From Streptomyces djakartensis (GTDB lineage Bacteria > Actinomycetota > Actinomycetes > Streptomycetales > Streptomycetaceae), in contig NZ_BMWE01000002.1 of NCBI RefSeq assembly GCF_014651075.1, positions 310,001 through 374,000 of the forward strand: DNA of 64,000 nucleotides, read 5' to 3'. Within the stretch, counting starts at the first letter, position 1; each line of letters starts with the position of its first letter. The notes beneath the pieces are model-generated. The model saw only the letters and a program-made list of their open reading frames with translations. It searched no databases and was not told the DNA's origin. Shown here one piece after another: positions 10,620 to 20,092 of this stretch. A program made the translations under genes and the position numbers.

Positions 10620-11777
10620 ATGTCCTTCACCCCCGTGACCCCTCGTACCTGGCTGTCCGAGCAGGACTGCGATCTCGACGCGTTCCGCGCGCTGGTCGAG
10701 CAGGCGACGGACCCCGCCGACTACCCGCACGCCTTCGCCGTGGAGCGGAACGTGCCGGTCTACGACGCCGGCCTCCTCGAGGGCGACCGCGTGGTCCAGG
10801 CCGAGCTGGTGCGGGCGCTCGCCGACGGCCCCGGCATCGTCGTCTTCCGCGGGGCGTTTCCCGACCCGGAGGTCGTGGACCGCGCCACCGCCGTGTTCGA
10901 GGCGCTGATCGCCGAGCAGCGCGCCTCGGGAGCCACGGCCGGTGACCACTTCGCCGAGCCGGGCGCCAACGACCGGGTGTGGAACGCGCTGGAGAAGACG
11001 GCCCGGTACGACGCCGAGGTGTTCGCCGACTACTACGCCAACGACGTCCTCGCCCTCGTGTCGACGGCCTGGCTGGGCCCGGGCTACCAGGTCACCTCAC
11101 AGCTCAACGTGGTCAACCCGGGCGCTGCGGCACAGACCGTGCACCGGGACTACCACCTGGGCTTCCTGCCGAACGAGGTCGCCGCCGCCTACCCGGCGCA
11201 GGTGCACCGCCTCTCCCCCGCGCTGACCCTGCAGGGCGCGGTCGCGCACTGCGACATGCCCGTGGAGTCCGGGCCGACGATGTATCTGCCGCACTCGCAG
11301 AAGTACGAACCGGGCTACCTCGCCTGGCGGCTCCCGGAGTTCCGTGCGTACTTCGAGGCGCGGTACGTGCAGCTGCCGCTGGCGAAGGGCGACGCGGTGT
11401 TCTTCAACCCGGCCCTCTTCCACGCCGCCGGCACCAACCGCTCGGCGGACGTCCGGCGCATGGCCAACCTGCTGCAGGTGTCGTCCGCGTTCGGGCGCGC
11501 GATGGAGACGGTGGACCGGGAGGCCGTCGCGGGCGCCGTGTATCCCGTGCTGCTGGAGCGCAGGGCGCGGGGTGCCGACCAGGCGTGGCTGGAGAACGTG
11601 ATCGCGGCGAGCGCCGAGGGCTACCCCTTCCCCACCAACCTCGACAGCGACCCGCCGGCCGGCGGTCTGGCCCCGCCGTCGCAGGCGGACCTCGTGCGGC
11701 GGGCGCTGCGCGAGGGATGGACGCCGGAGGTACTCCGGGCGGAGCTGCGGGCCGGTGGCGAACGGCGAGAGAGCTGA
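10620..11777 (+). CDS. Phytanoyl-CoA dioxygenase (PhyH) family Fe(II)/2-oxoglutarate oxygenase
   Basis: 385 residues. The metal-binding triad of the family is visible as HRDYH (His175, Asp177) and the distal His268 in FHAAGTNRS, where the arginine would hold 2-oxoglutarate. A GAAGGGA ribosome binding site precedes ATG 10620. These enzymes hydroxylate unactivated carbons using oxygen and 2-oxoglutarate. Seven bases separate it from the SDR gene, and an inositol dehydrogenase follows, so the operon probably oxidises a modified (for example methylated) cyclitol or sugar; oxidative demethylation is one reasonable guess. The substrate cannot be read from sequence. Confidence 0.88.
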   Translation: MSFTPVTPRTWLSEQDCDLDAFRALVEQATDPADYPHAFAVERNVPVYDAGLLEGDRVVQAELVRALADGPGIVVFRGAFPDPEVVDRATAVFEALIAEQRASGATAGDHFAEPGANDRVWNALEKTARYDAEVFADYYANDVLALVSTAWLGPGYQVTSQLNVVNPGAAAQTVHRDYHLGFLPNEVAAAYPAQVHRLSPALTLQGAVAHCDMPVESGPTMYLPHSQKYEPGYLAWRLPEFRAYFEARYVQLPLAKGDAVFFNPALFHAAGTNRSADVRRMANLLQVSSAFGRAMETVDREAVAGAVYPVLLERRARGADQAWLENVIAASAEGYPFPTNLDSDPPAGGLAPPSQADLVRRALREGWTPEVLRAELRAGGERRES

Positions 11778-11784
11778 GGACTCC

Positions 11785-12561
11785 ATGGGACTTCTCGACG
11801 ACAAGGTCGTCCTGGTCAACGGCGGCAGCCAGGGGGTCGGCGCGGCCATCGCGCGGGCCGCGGTCCGCGAAGGCGCGGTCGTCGCCGTCACCGGGCGGCG
11901 CCCCGGGCCCGGTGAGGCGCTGGTGGCCGAGCTGGCCGCCGGCGGAGGCAAGGCGATGTTCGTACGGGCCGATCTCGCGGACGCGGAGCAGGCCAAGGCG
12001 TCCGTCGCCGAGGTCGTCGACGCGTACGGGCGGATCGACTGCCTGGTCAACTCGGCGGGGCTGACGTCACGGGGCACGCTGCTGGACACCTCGCCGGAGC
12101 TGTTCGACCAGCACATCGCGATCAACCTCAAGGCGCCGTTCTTCGCCATGCAGGCCGCCGTCTCCGACATGGTCGGGCGTGGGGCGCCCGGCACGGTCGT
12201 CAACATCATCACGTCGTCGGCGCACGGGGGGCAGCCGTTCCTGGCGCCGTACGTGGCCGCCAAGGCGGGATTGATCGGGCTGACCCGGAACGCGGCGCAC
12301 GCGCACCGGTGGGACCGGGTCCGGATCAACGGGCTGAACATCGGCTGGACGGCGACGGAGGGTGAGGACGCGACGCAGAGGGCGTTCCACGGGGCCGGGG
12401 ACGACTGGCGTGACCAGGCCGCCGAGAAGCTGCCGATGGGCAAGTTGGGCCAGCCGGATGAGATCGCCGAGTTCGTGGTCTTTCTGCTCTCGGAGCGGTC
12501 CGGGGTGGTTACCGGGTCGGTCATCGATTGGGACCAGAACGTGTTGGGAGGGCTCGACTGA
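11785..12561 (+). CDS. Short-chain dehydrogenase/reductase (SDR)
   Basis: 258 residues, classical SDR length. The cofactor motif is NGGSQGVG (residues 13-20) with an LVNSAG block after it, and the catalytic Ser/Tyr/Lys are seen in NIITSSAHGG and PYVAAKAG. The family-typical C-terminus GQPDEIAEFVVFLLSE..GVVTGSVIDWDQN is complete. Arg-Arg after the second strand (VTGRRPG) favours NADP. ATG 11785 follows a GAGGA ribosome binding site; an earlier in-frame GTG overlaps the previous gene. It is the middle gene of the PhyH-SDR-iolG operon and would oxidise or reduce the product of its neighbour. Confidence 0.9.
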   Translation: MGLLDDKVVLVNGGSQGVGAAIARAAVREGAVVAVTGRRPGPGEALVAELAAGGGKAMFVRADLADAEQAKASVAEVVDAYGRIDCLVNSAGLTSRGTLLDTSPELFDQHIAINLKAPFFAMQAAVSDMVGRGAPGTVVNIITSSAHGGQPFLAPYVAAKAGLIGLTRNAAHAHRWDRVRINGLNIGWTATEGEDATQRAFHGAGDDWRDQAAEKLPMGKLGQPDEIAEFVVFLLSERSGVVTGSVIDWDQNVLGGLD

Positions 12562-12598
12562 GGATTGGCCGCGCTCGTCGCCGGCCGTGTGCGGCGCC

Positions 12599-12655
12599 GT
12601 TGTGGTTGATCGCGCCCACGCGGCGGAGCCGCATATCTGCACAGCCCCGCGCCCC
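12599..12655. repeat. Dispersed Streptomyces intergenic repeat
   Basis: The stretch GTTGTGGTTGATCGCGCCC, then a GCGGC/GCCGC mini-hairpin, then CACAGCCCCGCGCCCCC, belongs to a palindrome-bearing element that I recall from intergenic regions of many Streptomyces genomes. It fills most of the 134-bp gap between the SDR and iolG genes. Confidence 0.5.
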
Positions 12656-12695
12656 CATGGGGCGCACAGCACCCTGCATCAAGGAGCAACACCCC

Positions 12696-13700
12696 ATGCG
12701 AATCGGAATTCTCGGCCTCGGCCGTATCGGCGCCTTTCACGCCGAGACCCTCTCCGGGCTCGACGCCGTCGAGTCGCTCGTCGTCACCGATCCGTTCGCG
12801 GACGCCGCGAAGACCGCCGCGGAGCGGTTCGGTGCCGAGGTCGTGGACTCGCCGGAGGCCCTGCTGGCGGCCGGCGTGGACGGGATCGTGGTGGCCGCCG
12901 CCACGGACGCCCACCCGGCGCTGATCCTGGCCGGGGTCGAGGCCGGGGTTCCGGTCTTCTGTGAGAAGCCCGTCGCCAAGACCATGGGCGAGGGCGTCGA
13001 GGTGCTCAAGGCGGTCCGGGACAAGGGCGTGCCGATCCAGATCGGTTACAACCGCCGCTTCGACACCGGATTCGTCAACGCCCGCGCCGCCGTGCTGAGC
13101 GGAGAGCTCGGCACACTGCACACGGTCCGCTCGACCACGCTGGACCCGGCCCCGCCGCCCGCCGCGTACATCGCCGCCTCCGGCGGCATCTTCCGCGACT
13201 GCTCGGTCCACGACTTCGACATCATCCGCTGGGTGACGGGGCGCGAGGTGACCGAGGTGTACGCCGTCGGCGGCAACCGCGGCGCCGGCTTCATCAAGGA
13301 GGCCGGCGACGCCGACACCACCGGCGCGATCCTCACCCTCGACGACGGCACCATCGCGGTGGTCTCCAACTCCCGCCACAACGCGCGTGGTTACGACGTC
13401 CGCATGGAGATCCACGGCTTCGAGGACTCCATCGCCGTCGGCCTGGAGGACAAGCTGCCGCTGCGTTCGGTCGAGCCGGGCGTGACCTTCCCGGCGGGCA
13501 CCCCGCACGACTTCTTCATGGACCGCTTCACCGCGGCCTACCGCGCCGAACTGACCGCCTTCACCGAGGTCGTGGCCGGCGCGCGCCCGTCGCCCTGCAC
13601 GATCGAGGACGCCCTGGAGGCGGGCTGGATCGCCGACGCGTGCACCCTGTCGCTGCACGAGCACCGTCCCGTGACGATCGAGGAGGTACGGCAGGCATGA
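12696..13700 (+). CDS. iolG: myo-Inositol 2-dehydrogenase
   Basis: 334 residues of the Gfo/Idh/MocA family. The Rossmann motif GILGLGRIGAFHAETL begins at residue 4, the catalytic lysine is in CEKPVAK near residue 93, and GYNRRFDTGF, ASGGIFRDCSVHDFD and TPHDFFMDRF match bacterial inositol 2-dehydrogenases closely. It oxidises myo-inositol to scyllo-inosose with NAD, the first step of inositol degradation. ATG 12696 follows an AAGGAG ribosome binding site. It sits at the end of the PhyH-SDR operon rather than with iolBCD, but iolBCD has no dehydrogenase of its own, so this gene most likely supplies the step. Confidence 0.88.
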   Translation: MRIGILGLGRIGAFHAETLSGLDAVESLVVTDPFADAAKTAAERFGAEVVDSPEALLAAGVDGIVVAAATDAHPALILAGVEAGVPVFCEKPVAKTMGEGVEVLKAVRDKGVPIQIGYNRRFDTGFVNARAAVLSGELGTLHTVRSTTLDPAPPPAAYIAASGGIFRDCSVHDFDIIRWVTGREVTEVYAVGGNRGAGFIKEAGDADTTGAILTLDDGTIAVVSNSRHNARGYDVRMEIHGFEDSIAVGLEDKLPLRSVEPGVTFPAGTPHDFFMDRFTAAYRAELTAFTEVVAGARPSPCTIEDALEAGWIADACTLSLHEHRPVTIEEVRQA

Positions 13701-13786
13701 ACGGCAAGGGCCGGGAACCCGCCTGTTACCGCCAGGCCGGGTTCGAGGTCAGGCCGCGCACCAGGATCTGACGCACACGCAGAGCT

Positions 13787-13813
13787 GGGCCCGGGGCATG
13801 CGTGCCCGGGCCC
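13787..13813. terminator. Bidirectional hairpin terminator between convergent dehydrogenase genes
   Basis: Stem of 11-12 bp (GGGCCCGGG..CA paired with TGCCCGGGCCC) with a four-base loop, placed in the 116-bp gap between two converging genes and three bases from the end of the leftward one. Confidence 0.75.
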
Positions 13814-13816
13814 CGC

Positions 13817-14845
13817 TCAGGCGTACAGCGCGGGTTTCCGCTCCAGTGCGATCTCCACCCGGCCGCCGTCGTCCAGCGCCCGTACCCCCGCCTCGCACAC
13901 CGCGGCCGCCGCGTAGCCGTCCCAGACGCTCGGGCCGGTGACCTCGCCACGGCGGGTGGCGTCGACCCAGGCCTGGATCTCCTGGTCGTAGGCCGTCTCG
14001 AAGCGCTCGGTGAAGTCCTGGGCGATGGTGCCGCCCCAGCGGCCGGCCATGTTGGTGACCAGGGCGTGGCCGTCGCCGATGCGGGCGGTGCCGCGTTCGC
14101 AGACCACCTCGGCCTGGACCTGGTAGCCGAAGCCGCAGTTGACGAAGATCTCGACGTCGCTGAGGGCGCCGCCGTCGGTCTCGAAGACGACGAACTGCGG
14201 ATCACGCAGTCCCCCGGGCGCGCCGGCGGACGGGGCCGGGCGCAGCACGGTGACCGCCGTGATCTCGTGGCCCAGCAGCCAGCGGGTCGCGTCGGCCTCG
14301 TGGGCGACGGAGTCGCTGATGAGCATGGAGCTGGTGAAGGAGGGCGGGCTGGCGACGTTGCGGTGCCGGTTGTGCAGCATGAGCGGACGGCCCAGCTGAC
14401 CGGTCGTCAGCAGGGCCTTGAGCTTGACGTACTCGGGGTCGTAGCGGCGCATGAAACCGACCTGGGCCCGGCGGTGGCCGAGGCGCAGTTCGGCTTCGAG
14501 GACGCGCAGGGCGGACGCCGAGTCGGGGGTGAGCGGCTTCTCGCACAGGACGGGCAGATCGTGCTCGAACGCGGCGAGGAGTGTGGCCTCGTGGGCCGGG
14601 CCCGGGGAGGCGATCAGGACGGCGTCGACGTCGGCCGCCGCCATCGCGGCCGCCGGGTCGGTGTAGGGGGTACAGCCGTCGACGCGCGCGGCGACGGCCT
14701 TCGCGCGCTCCGCGTCGACGTCCGCGACGGCCACCACCCGTGCTCCGCTGATGACTTCGTGGATGCGGCGCACATGGTCGGCGCCCATCCTTCCGGTCCC
14801 GATGACTGCTACGCCAAGGGCTGTGTGGGTGGCGCGCTCGGCCAT
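13817..14845 (-). CDS. Gfo/Idh/MocA family oxidoreductase, inositol dehydrogenase-like
   Basis: 342 residues. Rossmann motif [17 protein letters not shown] (residues 12-28), catalytic CEKPLTP near residue 102, and [14 protein letters not shown] with [19 protein letters not shown], which resembles the second type of inositol or keto-inositol dehydrogenase found in actinobacterial and rhizobial inositol clusters. It is the last gene of the leftward ABC transporter operon, 18 bp after the TIM-barrel gene. It may handle scyllo-inositol or 1-keto-D-chiro-inositol while iolG handles myo-inositol. It could instead be the main myo-inositol dehydrogenase. Confidence 0.87.
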   Translation of the reverse strand: MAERATHTALGVAVIGTGRMGADHVRRIHEVISGARVVAVADVDAERAKAVAARVDGCTPYTDPAAAMAAADVDAVLIASPGPAHEATLLAAFEHDLPVLCEKPLTPDSASALRVLEAELRLGHRRAQVGFMRRYDPEYVKLKALLTTGQLGRPLMLHNRHRNVASPPSFTSSMLISDSVAHEADATRWLLGHEITAVTVLRPAPSAGAPGGLRDPQFVVFETDGGALSDVEIFVNCGFGYQVQAEVVCERGTARIGDGHALVTNMAGRWGGTIAQDFTERFETAYDQEIQAWVDATRRGEVTGPSVWDGYAAAAVCEAGVRALDDGGRVEIALERKPALYA

Positions 14846-14863
14846 GGCCGTCCTTTCGGGTCG

Positions 14864-15766
14864 TCAGGCGCCGCAGGACCTCAGGAACTTGCGGGTGCGC
14901 ACCGCGATCGGCAGCGGCTTGTCCGGCTCGCAGGGGTACATGTCCTGCTCGACGATGGCGAAGAGGTCGACGCCCAGCTTCTGGGCGGCCGTGAGGACCG
15001 GGCCCAGCTCGGGGACGCCGGCGGGCGGTTCGCACATCACGCCGCGCTGGACGGCGGGGCCGAACGGGATCTCGTTCCTGACGACGTCGGCGAGGATCTC
15101 GGGGTCGACCTGCTTGAGGTGCAGGTAGCCGATTCGCTCGCCGTAGGTCTCGATGAGCTTGACGCTGTCGCCGCCGCAGTAGGCGTAGTGCCCGGTGTCC
15201 AGGCAGAGGTTGACCAGGTCGGAGTCGGTCGAGTCGAGGAACCGCTCGACGTGCTCCTCGTTGTCGATGTGCGTGTCGGCGTGCGGGTGGACGACGATGT
15301 CCAGGCCGTACCGGTCCTTCACCTCGCGGCCGAGGCGCTCCATGCCCGTGGTGAGGTTGCGCCACTGCTCGACGGTGAGCTCCGGGGGTTCGAGGATCTC
15401 GGCGGTCTTGTCGTCGCGCCAGAACGACGGGATGACGACCAGGTGCTTCGCGTCCATGGCCTGGGTGAGGGCGGCGACGCGGCTGACCTGTTCCCAGGTG
15501 GAGTCCCACTCGGAGGGTCCGCGGTGCAGTCCGCAGAAGATCGTGCCCGCGGAGACCTTCAGGTTCCGCTTGGTGATCTCGTCGGTGAGCCGGGCCGGGT
15601 CGGTGGGCAGGTAGCCGTAGGGGCCGAGTTCGATCCAGGAGTAGCCGGCTTCGGTGACCTCGTCGAGGAAGCGTTCCCAGGGCACCTGCTGGGGGTCGTC
15701 GGGGAACCAGACGCCCCAGGAGTCGGGGGCGGAGCCCACCCGGATGCGGTCGAGCGCGAGGGCCAT
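14864..15766 (-). CDS. Sugar phosphate isomerase/epimerase-like TIM barrel protein, IolE/IolH type
   Basis: 300 residues of the AP endonuclease 2-like TIM barrel family. The N-terminus GSAPDSWGVWFPDDP and EAGYSWIELGPYGYLP resemble IolE (2-keto-myo-inositol dehydratase, often starting GIAPISWG). Metal ligands expected for the barrel are visible in HPHADTHID, CLDTGHYAYCGGD and YLHLKQVD. As the only barrel protein of this kind in the cluster it is the best candidate for the dehydratase that turns scyllo-inosose into the diketone used by IolD. An isomerase role (IolI/IolH) is the alternative. It lies 1 base after the ATPase stop and is translationally coupled. Confidence 0.82.
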   Translation of the reverse strand: MALALDRIRVGSAPDSWGVWFPDDPQQVPWERFLDEVTEAGYSWIELGPYGYLPTDPARLTDEITKRNLKVSAGTIFCGLHRGPSEWDSTWEQVSRVAALTQAMDAKHLVVIPSFWRDDKTAEILEPPELTVEQWRNLTTGMERLGREVKDRYGLDIVVHPHADTHIDNEEHVERFLDSTDSDLVNLCLDTGHYAYCGGDSVKLIETYGERIGYLHLKQVDPEILADVVRNEIPFGPAVQRGVMCEPPAGVPELGPVLTAAQKLGVDLFAIVEQDMYPCEPDKPLPIAVRTRKFLRSCGA

Positions 15767-15767
15767 G

Positions 15768-16679
15768 TCAGGACTTTCCTTCCGAAGACGTGGCTACGGG
15801 AGCGGTGAGGTCCCCCTCCTCGGGGAGCTCTTCGACGTCGACGCCGCGGACCTGCGCCAGCTCATGCTTGAGGGAGGCCAGTTCGGCGCCGCCTGCCATG
15901 TGGTTGGTCAGCTCTTCGAGGCTGACGTCGCTGCGGGAGGCGGAGAGTTCCACGGTGCCGAGGCGCAGCACGCTGAAGTGGTCGCCGACCATGTAGGCGT
16001 GGTGGGGGTTGTGGGTGATGAAGATGACGCCGAGGCCCTTCTCGCGGGCGGCGGCGATGTACTTCAGCACCACACCGGACTGCTTGACGCCGAGGGCGGC
16101 GGTCGGCTCGTCCAGGATGAGGACGCGGGCGCCGAAGTAGACGGCGCGGGCGATGGCGACGCACTGGCGCTGGCCGCCGGAGAGCGTGCCGATGGGCTGC
16201 TCCAGGTCGTCCAGGACGATGCCCATGTTGCGGAGTTCCTCGTCCGCGGTCCTCTTCATCTTCTCGATGTCGAGACGGCGCACGGGCCAGGGGCCCTTGG
16301 TCATCTCGGAGCCGAGGAAGAAGTTGCGCCACACCGGCATCAGCGGGACGACGGCGAGGTCCTGGTAGACCGTGGCGATGCCCTTGTCGAGGGCCTCGCG
16401 CGGGGTGGAGAAGCGCACGGGTTCGCCGTCGACGAGGAACTCGCCCTCGGTGTGCTGGTGCAGCCCCGAGATGATCTTGATGAGGGTGGACTTGCCGGCG
16501 CCGTTGTCGCCGAGGACGCAGGTCACGTTGCCGGGGTGGACGGTCAGGTCGACGCCGTGCAGGGCGCGGATGTTGCCGTAGGACTTGCCGGCGCCGCGGA
16601 GTTCGACGAGGGGGCGGTCCTGCGTGGGCGGCGTGTCCTCAAGGACGGCGCCGTGGGTGCCGGGTTCTTTGCTGGTCAT
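15768..16679 (-). CDS. CUT2-type sugar/inositol ABC transporter ATP-binding protein (single ATPase domain)
   Basis: 303 residues. Walker [10 protein letters not shown] (about residues 57-65), Q-loop DLAV, signature LSGGQRQ, Walker [12 protein letters not shown] and the switch His in [10 protein letters not shown] are all present. Most CUT2 importers (RbsA, MglA) have two fused ATPase domains and about 500 residues. This has one, like the FrcA fructose ATPase, so it probably works as a homodimer. The C-terminal 40 residues are an acidic extension after the ATPase fold. It starts 5 bases after the permease stop and energises uptake of the cyclitol bound by the protein encoded at 17761. Confidence 0.92.
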   Translation of the reverse strand: MTSKEPGTHGAVLEDTPPTQDRPLVELRGAGKSYGNIRALHGVDLTVHPGNVTCVLGDNGAGKSTLIKIISGLHQHTEGEFLVDGEPVRFSTPREALDKGIATVYQDLAVVPLMPVWRNFFLGSEMTKGPWPVRRLDIEKMKRTADEELRNMGIVLDDLEQPIGTLSGGQRQCVAIARAVYFGARVLILDEPTAALGVKQSGVVLKYIAAAREKGLGVIFITHNPHHAYMVGDHFSVLRLGTVELSASRSDVSLEELTNHMAGGAELASLKHELAQVRGVDVEELPEEGDLTAPVATSSEGKS

Positions 16680-16684
16680 CGCTG

Positions 16685-17761
16685 TCACCTCCGGGTCGCC
16701 GTGCGCTGGACCCACAGATTGATGAGGACGGCGCCGAGGAGCATCACGCCGAGGAAGGCCTTGAACCAGTCGGGGTTCCAGCCGGCGTAGACGATGCCCT
16801 GCTGCACCATGCCGAACATGAAGGCGCCGAAGACCGGGCCGATCGCGGAGCCGTAGCCGCCGGTCAGCAGGCAGCCGCCGATGACGGCCGCGGCGATGTA
16901 GATGAGCTCCTGGCCCACGCCCTCGCCGGACTGCACGGTGTTGAAGGAGAACAGCTGGTGCATGCCGACGAACCAGGCGCCGAAGCCGACCAGCATGAAC
17001 AGGGAGATCTTGGTGAAGGTCACCGGGACGCCGACGGCCCGGGCGCTCTCCTTGTTGCCGCCGACCGCGAAGATCCAGTTGCCGTACTTGGTGCGCAGCA
17101 GCACCCAGGTGGCCAGGGCCGCGAAGACCAGCCACCACACCACGGTGATCTTGACGTTGACCCCGCCGACCTCGAACGTCGAGGCGAAGAGCTTCTGCGC
17201 CTGTGTGAAGCCGTCCATGTCGCTGATGTCGTCGGTGGCGACGTTGCCGGTGACCAGCTTGGTGATCGCGAGGTTCACACCTTGGAGGATGAGGAAGGTG
17301 CCCAAGGTGACCAGGAAGCTCGGCAGGCCGGTCCTGACCAGCAGCCAGCCGTTGAACGCGCCGATCGCGAGCGACACGATCAGGGCGACGATCACGCCCA
17401 TCCAGACGTTCAGGGTCAGCTGGTAGCTGAGCATCGACGCGGTCAGCGCCGAGGTGATCACGGCGACACCGGCGGACAGGTCGAACTCGCCGCCGATCAT
17501 CAGCAGCGCCACCGGCAGCGCCATGATCCCGATGGTCGACGACTGGTACAGGATGTTCGCCATCGAGCTGCCGTCGCGCACCGGCGGGGCCGCGAACAGG
17601 AAGAACACGAGCACGGCGACGGCGCCGAGGAAGACGCCGACCTCGGGCCGGGCGAGCAGCCGCAGCGCCGGCGGGCGCTGCCTTGTCCGGCCGTCGGACT
17701 GCTTCTGGCCGGAGGCCGGCGGTGTCTCCACCGCCGGCGTGGCCTGCTGGGTCATGCTCAT
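16685..17761 (-). CDS. CUT2-type sugar/inositol ABC transporter permease
   Basis: 358 residues with eight to ten membrane spans in the RbsC/BPD_transp_2 pattern. [47 protein letters not shown] and [12 protein letters not shown] are diagnostic blocks, the last being the ATPase contact loop. The hydrophilic head of about 35 residues is cytosolic. The start at 17761 shares one base with the stop of the binding-protein gene (TGATG), so translation is coupled; a second ATG two codons in is also possible. Confidence 0.92.
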   Translation of the reverse strand: MSMTQQATPAVETPPASGQKQSDGRTRQRPPALRLLARPEVGVFLGAVAVLVFFLFAAPPVRDGSSMANILYQSSTIGIMALPVALLMIGGEFDLSAGVAVITSALTASMLSYQLTLNVWMGVIVALIVSLAIGAFNGWLLVRTGLPSFLVTLGTFLILQGVNLAITKLVTGNVATDDISDMDGFTQAQKLFASTFEVGGVNVKITVVWWLVFAALATWVLLRTKYGNWIFAVGGNKESARAVGVPVTFTKISLFMLVGFGAWFVGMHQLFSFNTVQSGEGVGQELIYIAAAVIGGCLLTGGYGSAIGPVFGAFMFGMVQQGIVYAGWNPDWFKAFLGVMLLGAVLINLWVQRTATRR

Positions 17762-18780
17762 CACCGGGTGCCCTTCGCGGCGAACTCCCCGATCTTGTCG
17801 ACGTTGGACTTGTCGACGAAGGCCGGGCCGGTCAGCACGGGCTGCTCGCCGCCGCCGCTGTAGTTGCCGTTGTTCTTGTAGAGCCACAGGCCGTCGACGG
17901 CCAGGTAGCCCTGCAGGTAGGGCTGCTGGTCGACGGCGAACTGGATGTCGCCCGCCTTGATGGACTTGATCAGGTCCTTGTTGAGGTCGAAGGTGGCGAC
18001 CTTCGCCTTGCTGCCGGCGTCGCCGACCGACTGCACCGCGGTCAGCGCGAAGGGCGCGCCCAGCGTGACGACGTAGTCGATGGACGGGTCCTGCTTCAGC
18101 TTGGCGGTGATCGTCGACTTCACGGCCGGCATGTCGGTGCCGTTGACGTTCTGCGGGTCGACCTTGCCCTCGAAGGTCTTCGCCACGCCGTCACACCGCT
18201 GCGTCAGGCCGACGTTGCCCTGCTCCTGCATCACGCAGAGGACCTTCTTGGCGCCGACCTCGTTGAGCTTCTTGCCGAAGGCCTCGCCGGCCACCGACTC
18301 GTCCTGGCCGAAGAACTCCAGCAGGTTGAGCTTCTTCCAGTCGCTCAGACCGGAGTTGAGGCCGACGACGGGTATGCCGGCCTTCTCGGCCTTGCCGATG
18401 ACGCCCTTGAGCGCGTCCGGCTTGGCGAGGGTCACGGCGATGCCGTCGACCTTCTGGTCGATCGCGTTCTGGACCAGGTTGGCCTGGTTGCCCGCGTTCG
18501 GGTCGGCGGAGTAGACGAGCTTGATGTTGTCCTTGGCGGCCGCGGCCTCGGCGCCCTTGCGGACGGTGTCCCAGAAGGTGTCGCCGGGAGCCTGGTGGGT
18601 GACCAGCGCGACGGTCATGCGCGGTGTGGTGGCCTTGCCGGCGGAGGCGTTCGCGGCGCCTTCCTCGGACTTCTTGCCCCCGGAACTGCTGGAGCAGCCG
18701 GCGAGGGTCAGGGCCGCCGCCGCGGCGACGGCGACGACGGGCGCGATCCTGCGGGAGCGGGGGTGGGAAGAGCGGTCCAT
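17761..18780 (-). CDS. Sugar/inositol ABC transporter substrate-binding lipoprotein
   Basis: 339 residues from ATG 18780. A basic head (RSSHPRSRR), a hydrophobic run and the lipobox LAGC (Cys at about residue 28) show a type II signal peptide, so the protein is anchored outside the membrane. The mature part is a type I ribose-binding fold (Peripla_BP_4): [80 protein letters not shown] 18780 has GTGAGGTG at a good distance; a GTG four codons upstream lacks a site. First gene of the leftward operon. The context makes myo-inositol the likely ligand. Confidence 0.93.
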   Translation of the reverse strand: MDRSSHPRSRRIAPVVAVAAAAALTLAGCSSSSGGKKSEEGAANASAGKATTPRMTVALVTHQAPGDTFWDTVRKGAEAAAAKDNIKLVYSADPNAGNQANLVQNAIDQKVDGIAVTLAKPDALKGVIGKAEKAGIPVVGLNSGLSDWKKLNLLEFFGQDESVAGEAFGKKLNEVGAKKVLCVMQEQGNVGLTQRCDGVAKTFEGKVDPQNVNGTDMPAVKSTITAKLKQDPSIDYVVTLGAPFALTAVQSVGDAGSKAKVATFDLNKDLIKSIKAGDIQFAVDQQPYLQGYLAVDGLWLYKNNGNYSGGGEQPVLTGPAFVDKSNVDKIGEFAAKGTR

Positions 18781-18925
18781 CTTTCCTGGCACCTCACTGT
18801 GCTACTGCGGGGAAAGGAGAGGGGATCACGAGGGATCCGTGGTCCCGGAGCCTTACGGAGTCCGGATCATGATGCCGCAAGCAGACTGTTGCGATGCCAC
18901 GGGATCCAAGTCCCTGCCGCGCCCA

Positions 18926-18940
18926 CTGTCAATACTTTGT
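18926..18940. promoter_or_regulatory. Inositol-regulon operator, left arm, with leftward promoter
   Basis: CTGTCAATACTTTGT is the exact inverse of 18977-18991. On the minus strand it contains TTGACA (18932-18927), followed after 17 bases by TTGGAT (18909-18904), a good -35/-10 pair for the ABC transporter operon. A regulator bound here would cover the -35 box. Confidence 0.75.
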
Positions 18941-18976
18941 TAAGACATCATTTCACAAGCAGGTCCGAATGTAAGT

Positions 18977-18991
18977 ACAAAGTATTGACAG
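18977..18991. promoter_or_regulatory. Inositol-regulon operator, right arm, with rightward promoter
   Basis: ACAAAGTATTGACAG, a perfect 15-bp inverted copy of 18926-18940 with a 36-bp space between. Its TTGACA (18985-18990) is the -35 of a rightward promoter with a weak -10 (TAAACC near 19009). The whole 309-bp gap 18793-19101 is otherwise plain and AT-richer around these arms. The GntR/UTRA protein encoded at 25352 is the obvious candidate to bind; a GntR-type repressor (SCO6974, from memory) controls inositol genes in S. coelicolor. Confidence 0.75.
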
Positions 18992-19101
18992 CGCCGCCCT
19001 CGCGGGCCTAAACCTGGGAGGCGGCAGGTCCACGGATCCACGTCCCCACCGTGTCAGGGCGCCTTCGGACCCGCATCCCCAGCTTCCCGAGGAGGTCGCG
19101 C

Positions 19102-20079
19102 ATGGCCGGGTCAGCCCAGCATTTCGACTTGATCACGATGGGCCGCGTCGGAGTCGACCTCTATCCACACCAGACCGGCGTCCCACTTCCACAAGTGGAG
19201 AAGTTCGGGAAGTTTCTGGGGGGTTCGGCGGCCAATGTGGCGGTCGCGTCGGCCCGCCTCGGGCGTCGCACGGCGGTGATCACCCGCACCGGCGACGACC
19301 CCTTCGGCACCTACCTGCACGAGGAGCTGAGGTCCTTCGGCGTCGACGACCGCTGGGTCACCCCGGTCGACGCGTACCCGACGCCGATCACGTTCTGCGA
19401 GATCTTCCCGCCGGACGACTTCCCGCTGTACTTCTACCGCCGCCCCAAGGCGCCGGACCTGGAGATCCACACGGACGAGCTGGACTTCTTCGCGATCCGC
19501 GGGGCCCGGATCTTCTGGATCACCGGCACCGGCCTGAGCGAGGAGCCGAGCCGCTCCGCCACCCTGGCCGCCCTCAAGGCCCGCGACAGGTCGGGGATCA
19601 CCGTCTTCGACCTCGACTGGCGCCCGATGTTCTGGCGCGACCCCGAGGAGGCCCGCCCCTACTACCGCGAGGCGCTGCGCCACGTCACGGTGGCGGTCGG
19701 CAACCTCGACGAGTGCGAGATCGCCACCGGTGTGCGCGAGCCGCAGGCCTGCGCCGAGGCGCTGCTGGAGGCGGGCGTGGAGCTGGCCGTCGTCAAGCAG
19801 GGCCCCAAGGGCGTGCTCGCCGTGCACCGCGACGGCAGCCGGGCCGAGGTGCCGCCGGTTCCCGTCGAGGTGGTCAACGGCCTGGGCGCGGGCGATGCCT
19901 TCGGCGGCTCGCTCTGCCACGGTCTGCTCTCCGGCTGGGACCTGGAGAAGACCATGCGCCACGCCAACGCCGCAGGCGCCCTCGTCGCCTCCCGCCTCGC
20001 CTGCTCCTCCGCGATGCCCACCGAGTCCGAGATCGAGGACCTTCTCGCCGGGGTGCCGTCACCTGGCGCGAGCCACTGA
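19102..20079 (+). CDS. iolC: 5-Dehydro-2-deoxygluconokinase
   Basis: 325 residues, PfkB family. The N-terminal MGRVGVDLYPHQTG and the GGSAANVAVASARLG substrate/ATP motif near residue 40 match IolC, and the second PfkB signature NGLGAGDAFGGSL with its catalytic Asp is at about residues 259-271. It phosphorylates 2-deoxy-5-keto-D-gluconate to its 6-phosphate in inositol breakdown. ATG 19102 follows a GAGGAG ribosome binding site and gives the usual start. First gene of the rightward iol operon, downstream of the palindromic operator. Confidence 0.93.
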   Translation: MAGSAQHFDLITMGRVGVDLYPHQTGVPLPQVEKFGKFLGGSAANVAVASARLGRRTAVITRTGDDPFGTYLHEELRSFGVDDRWVTPVDAYPTPITFCEIFPPDDFPLYFYRRPKAPDLEIHTDELDFFAIRGARIFWITGTGLSEEPSRSATLAALKARDRSGITVFDLDWRPMFWRDPEEARPYYREALRHVTVAVGNLDECEIATGVREPQACAEALLEAGVELAVVKQGPKGVLAVHRDGSRAEVPPVPVEVVNGLGAGDAFGGSLCHGLLSGWDLEKTMRHANAAGALVASRLACSSAMPTESEIEDLLAGVPSPGASH

Positions 20080-20092
20080 AACGGAGCCTTCC

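Noticed and set aside
11097..13664. Long minus-strand open frame (855 codons) opposite the PhyH-SDR-iolG operon
   Set aside because: Mirror frame of three well-supported genes; composition is repetitive Ala/Arg/Gly/His with no domain. The same holds for other very long mirror frames (2686-5055, 21883-23868, 23498-26083, 52957-55401).
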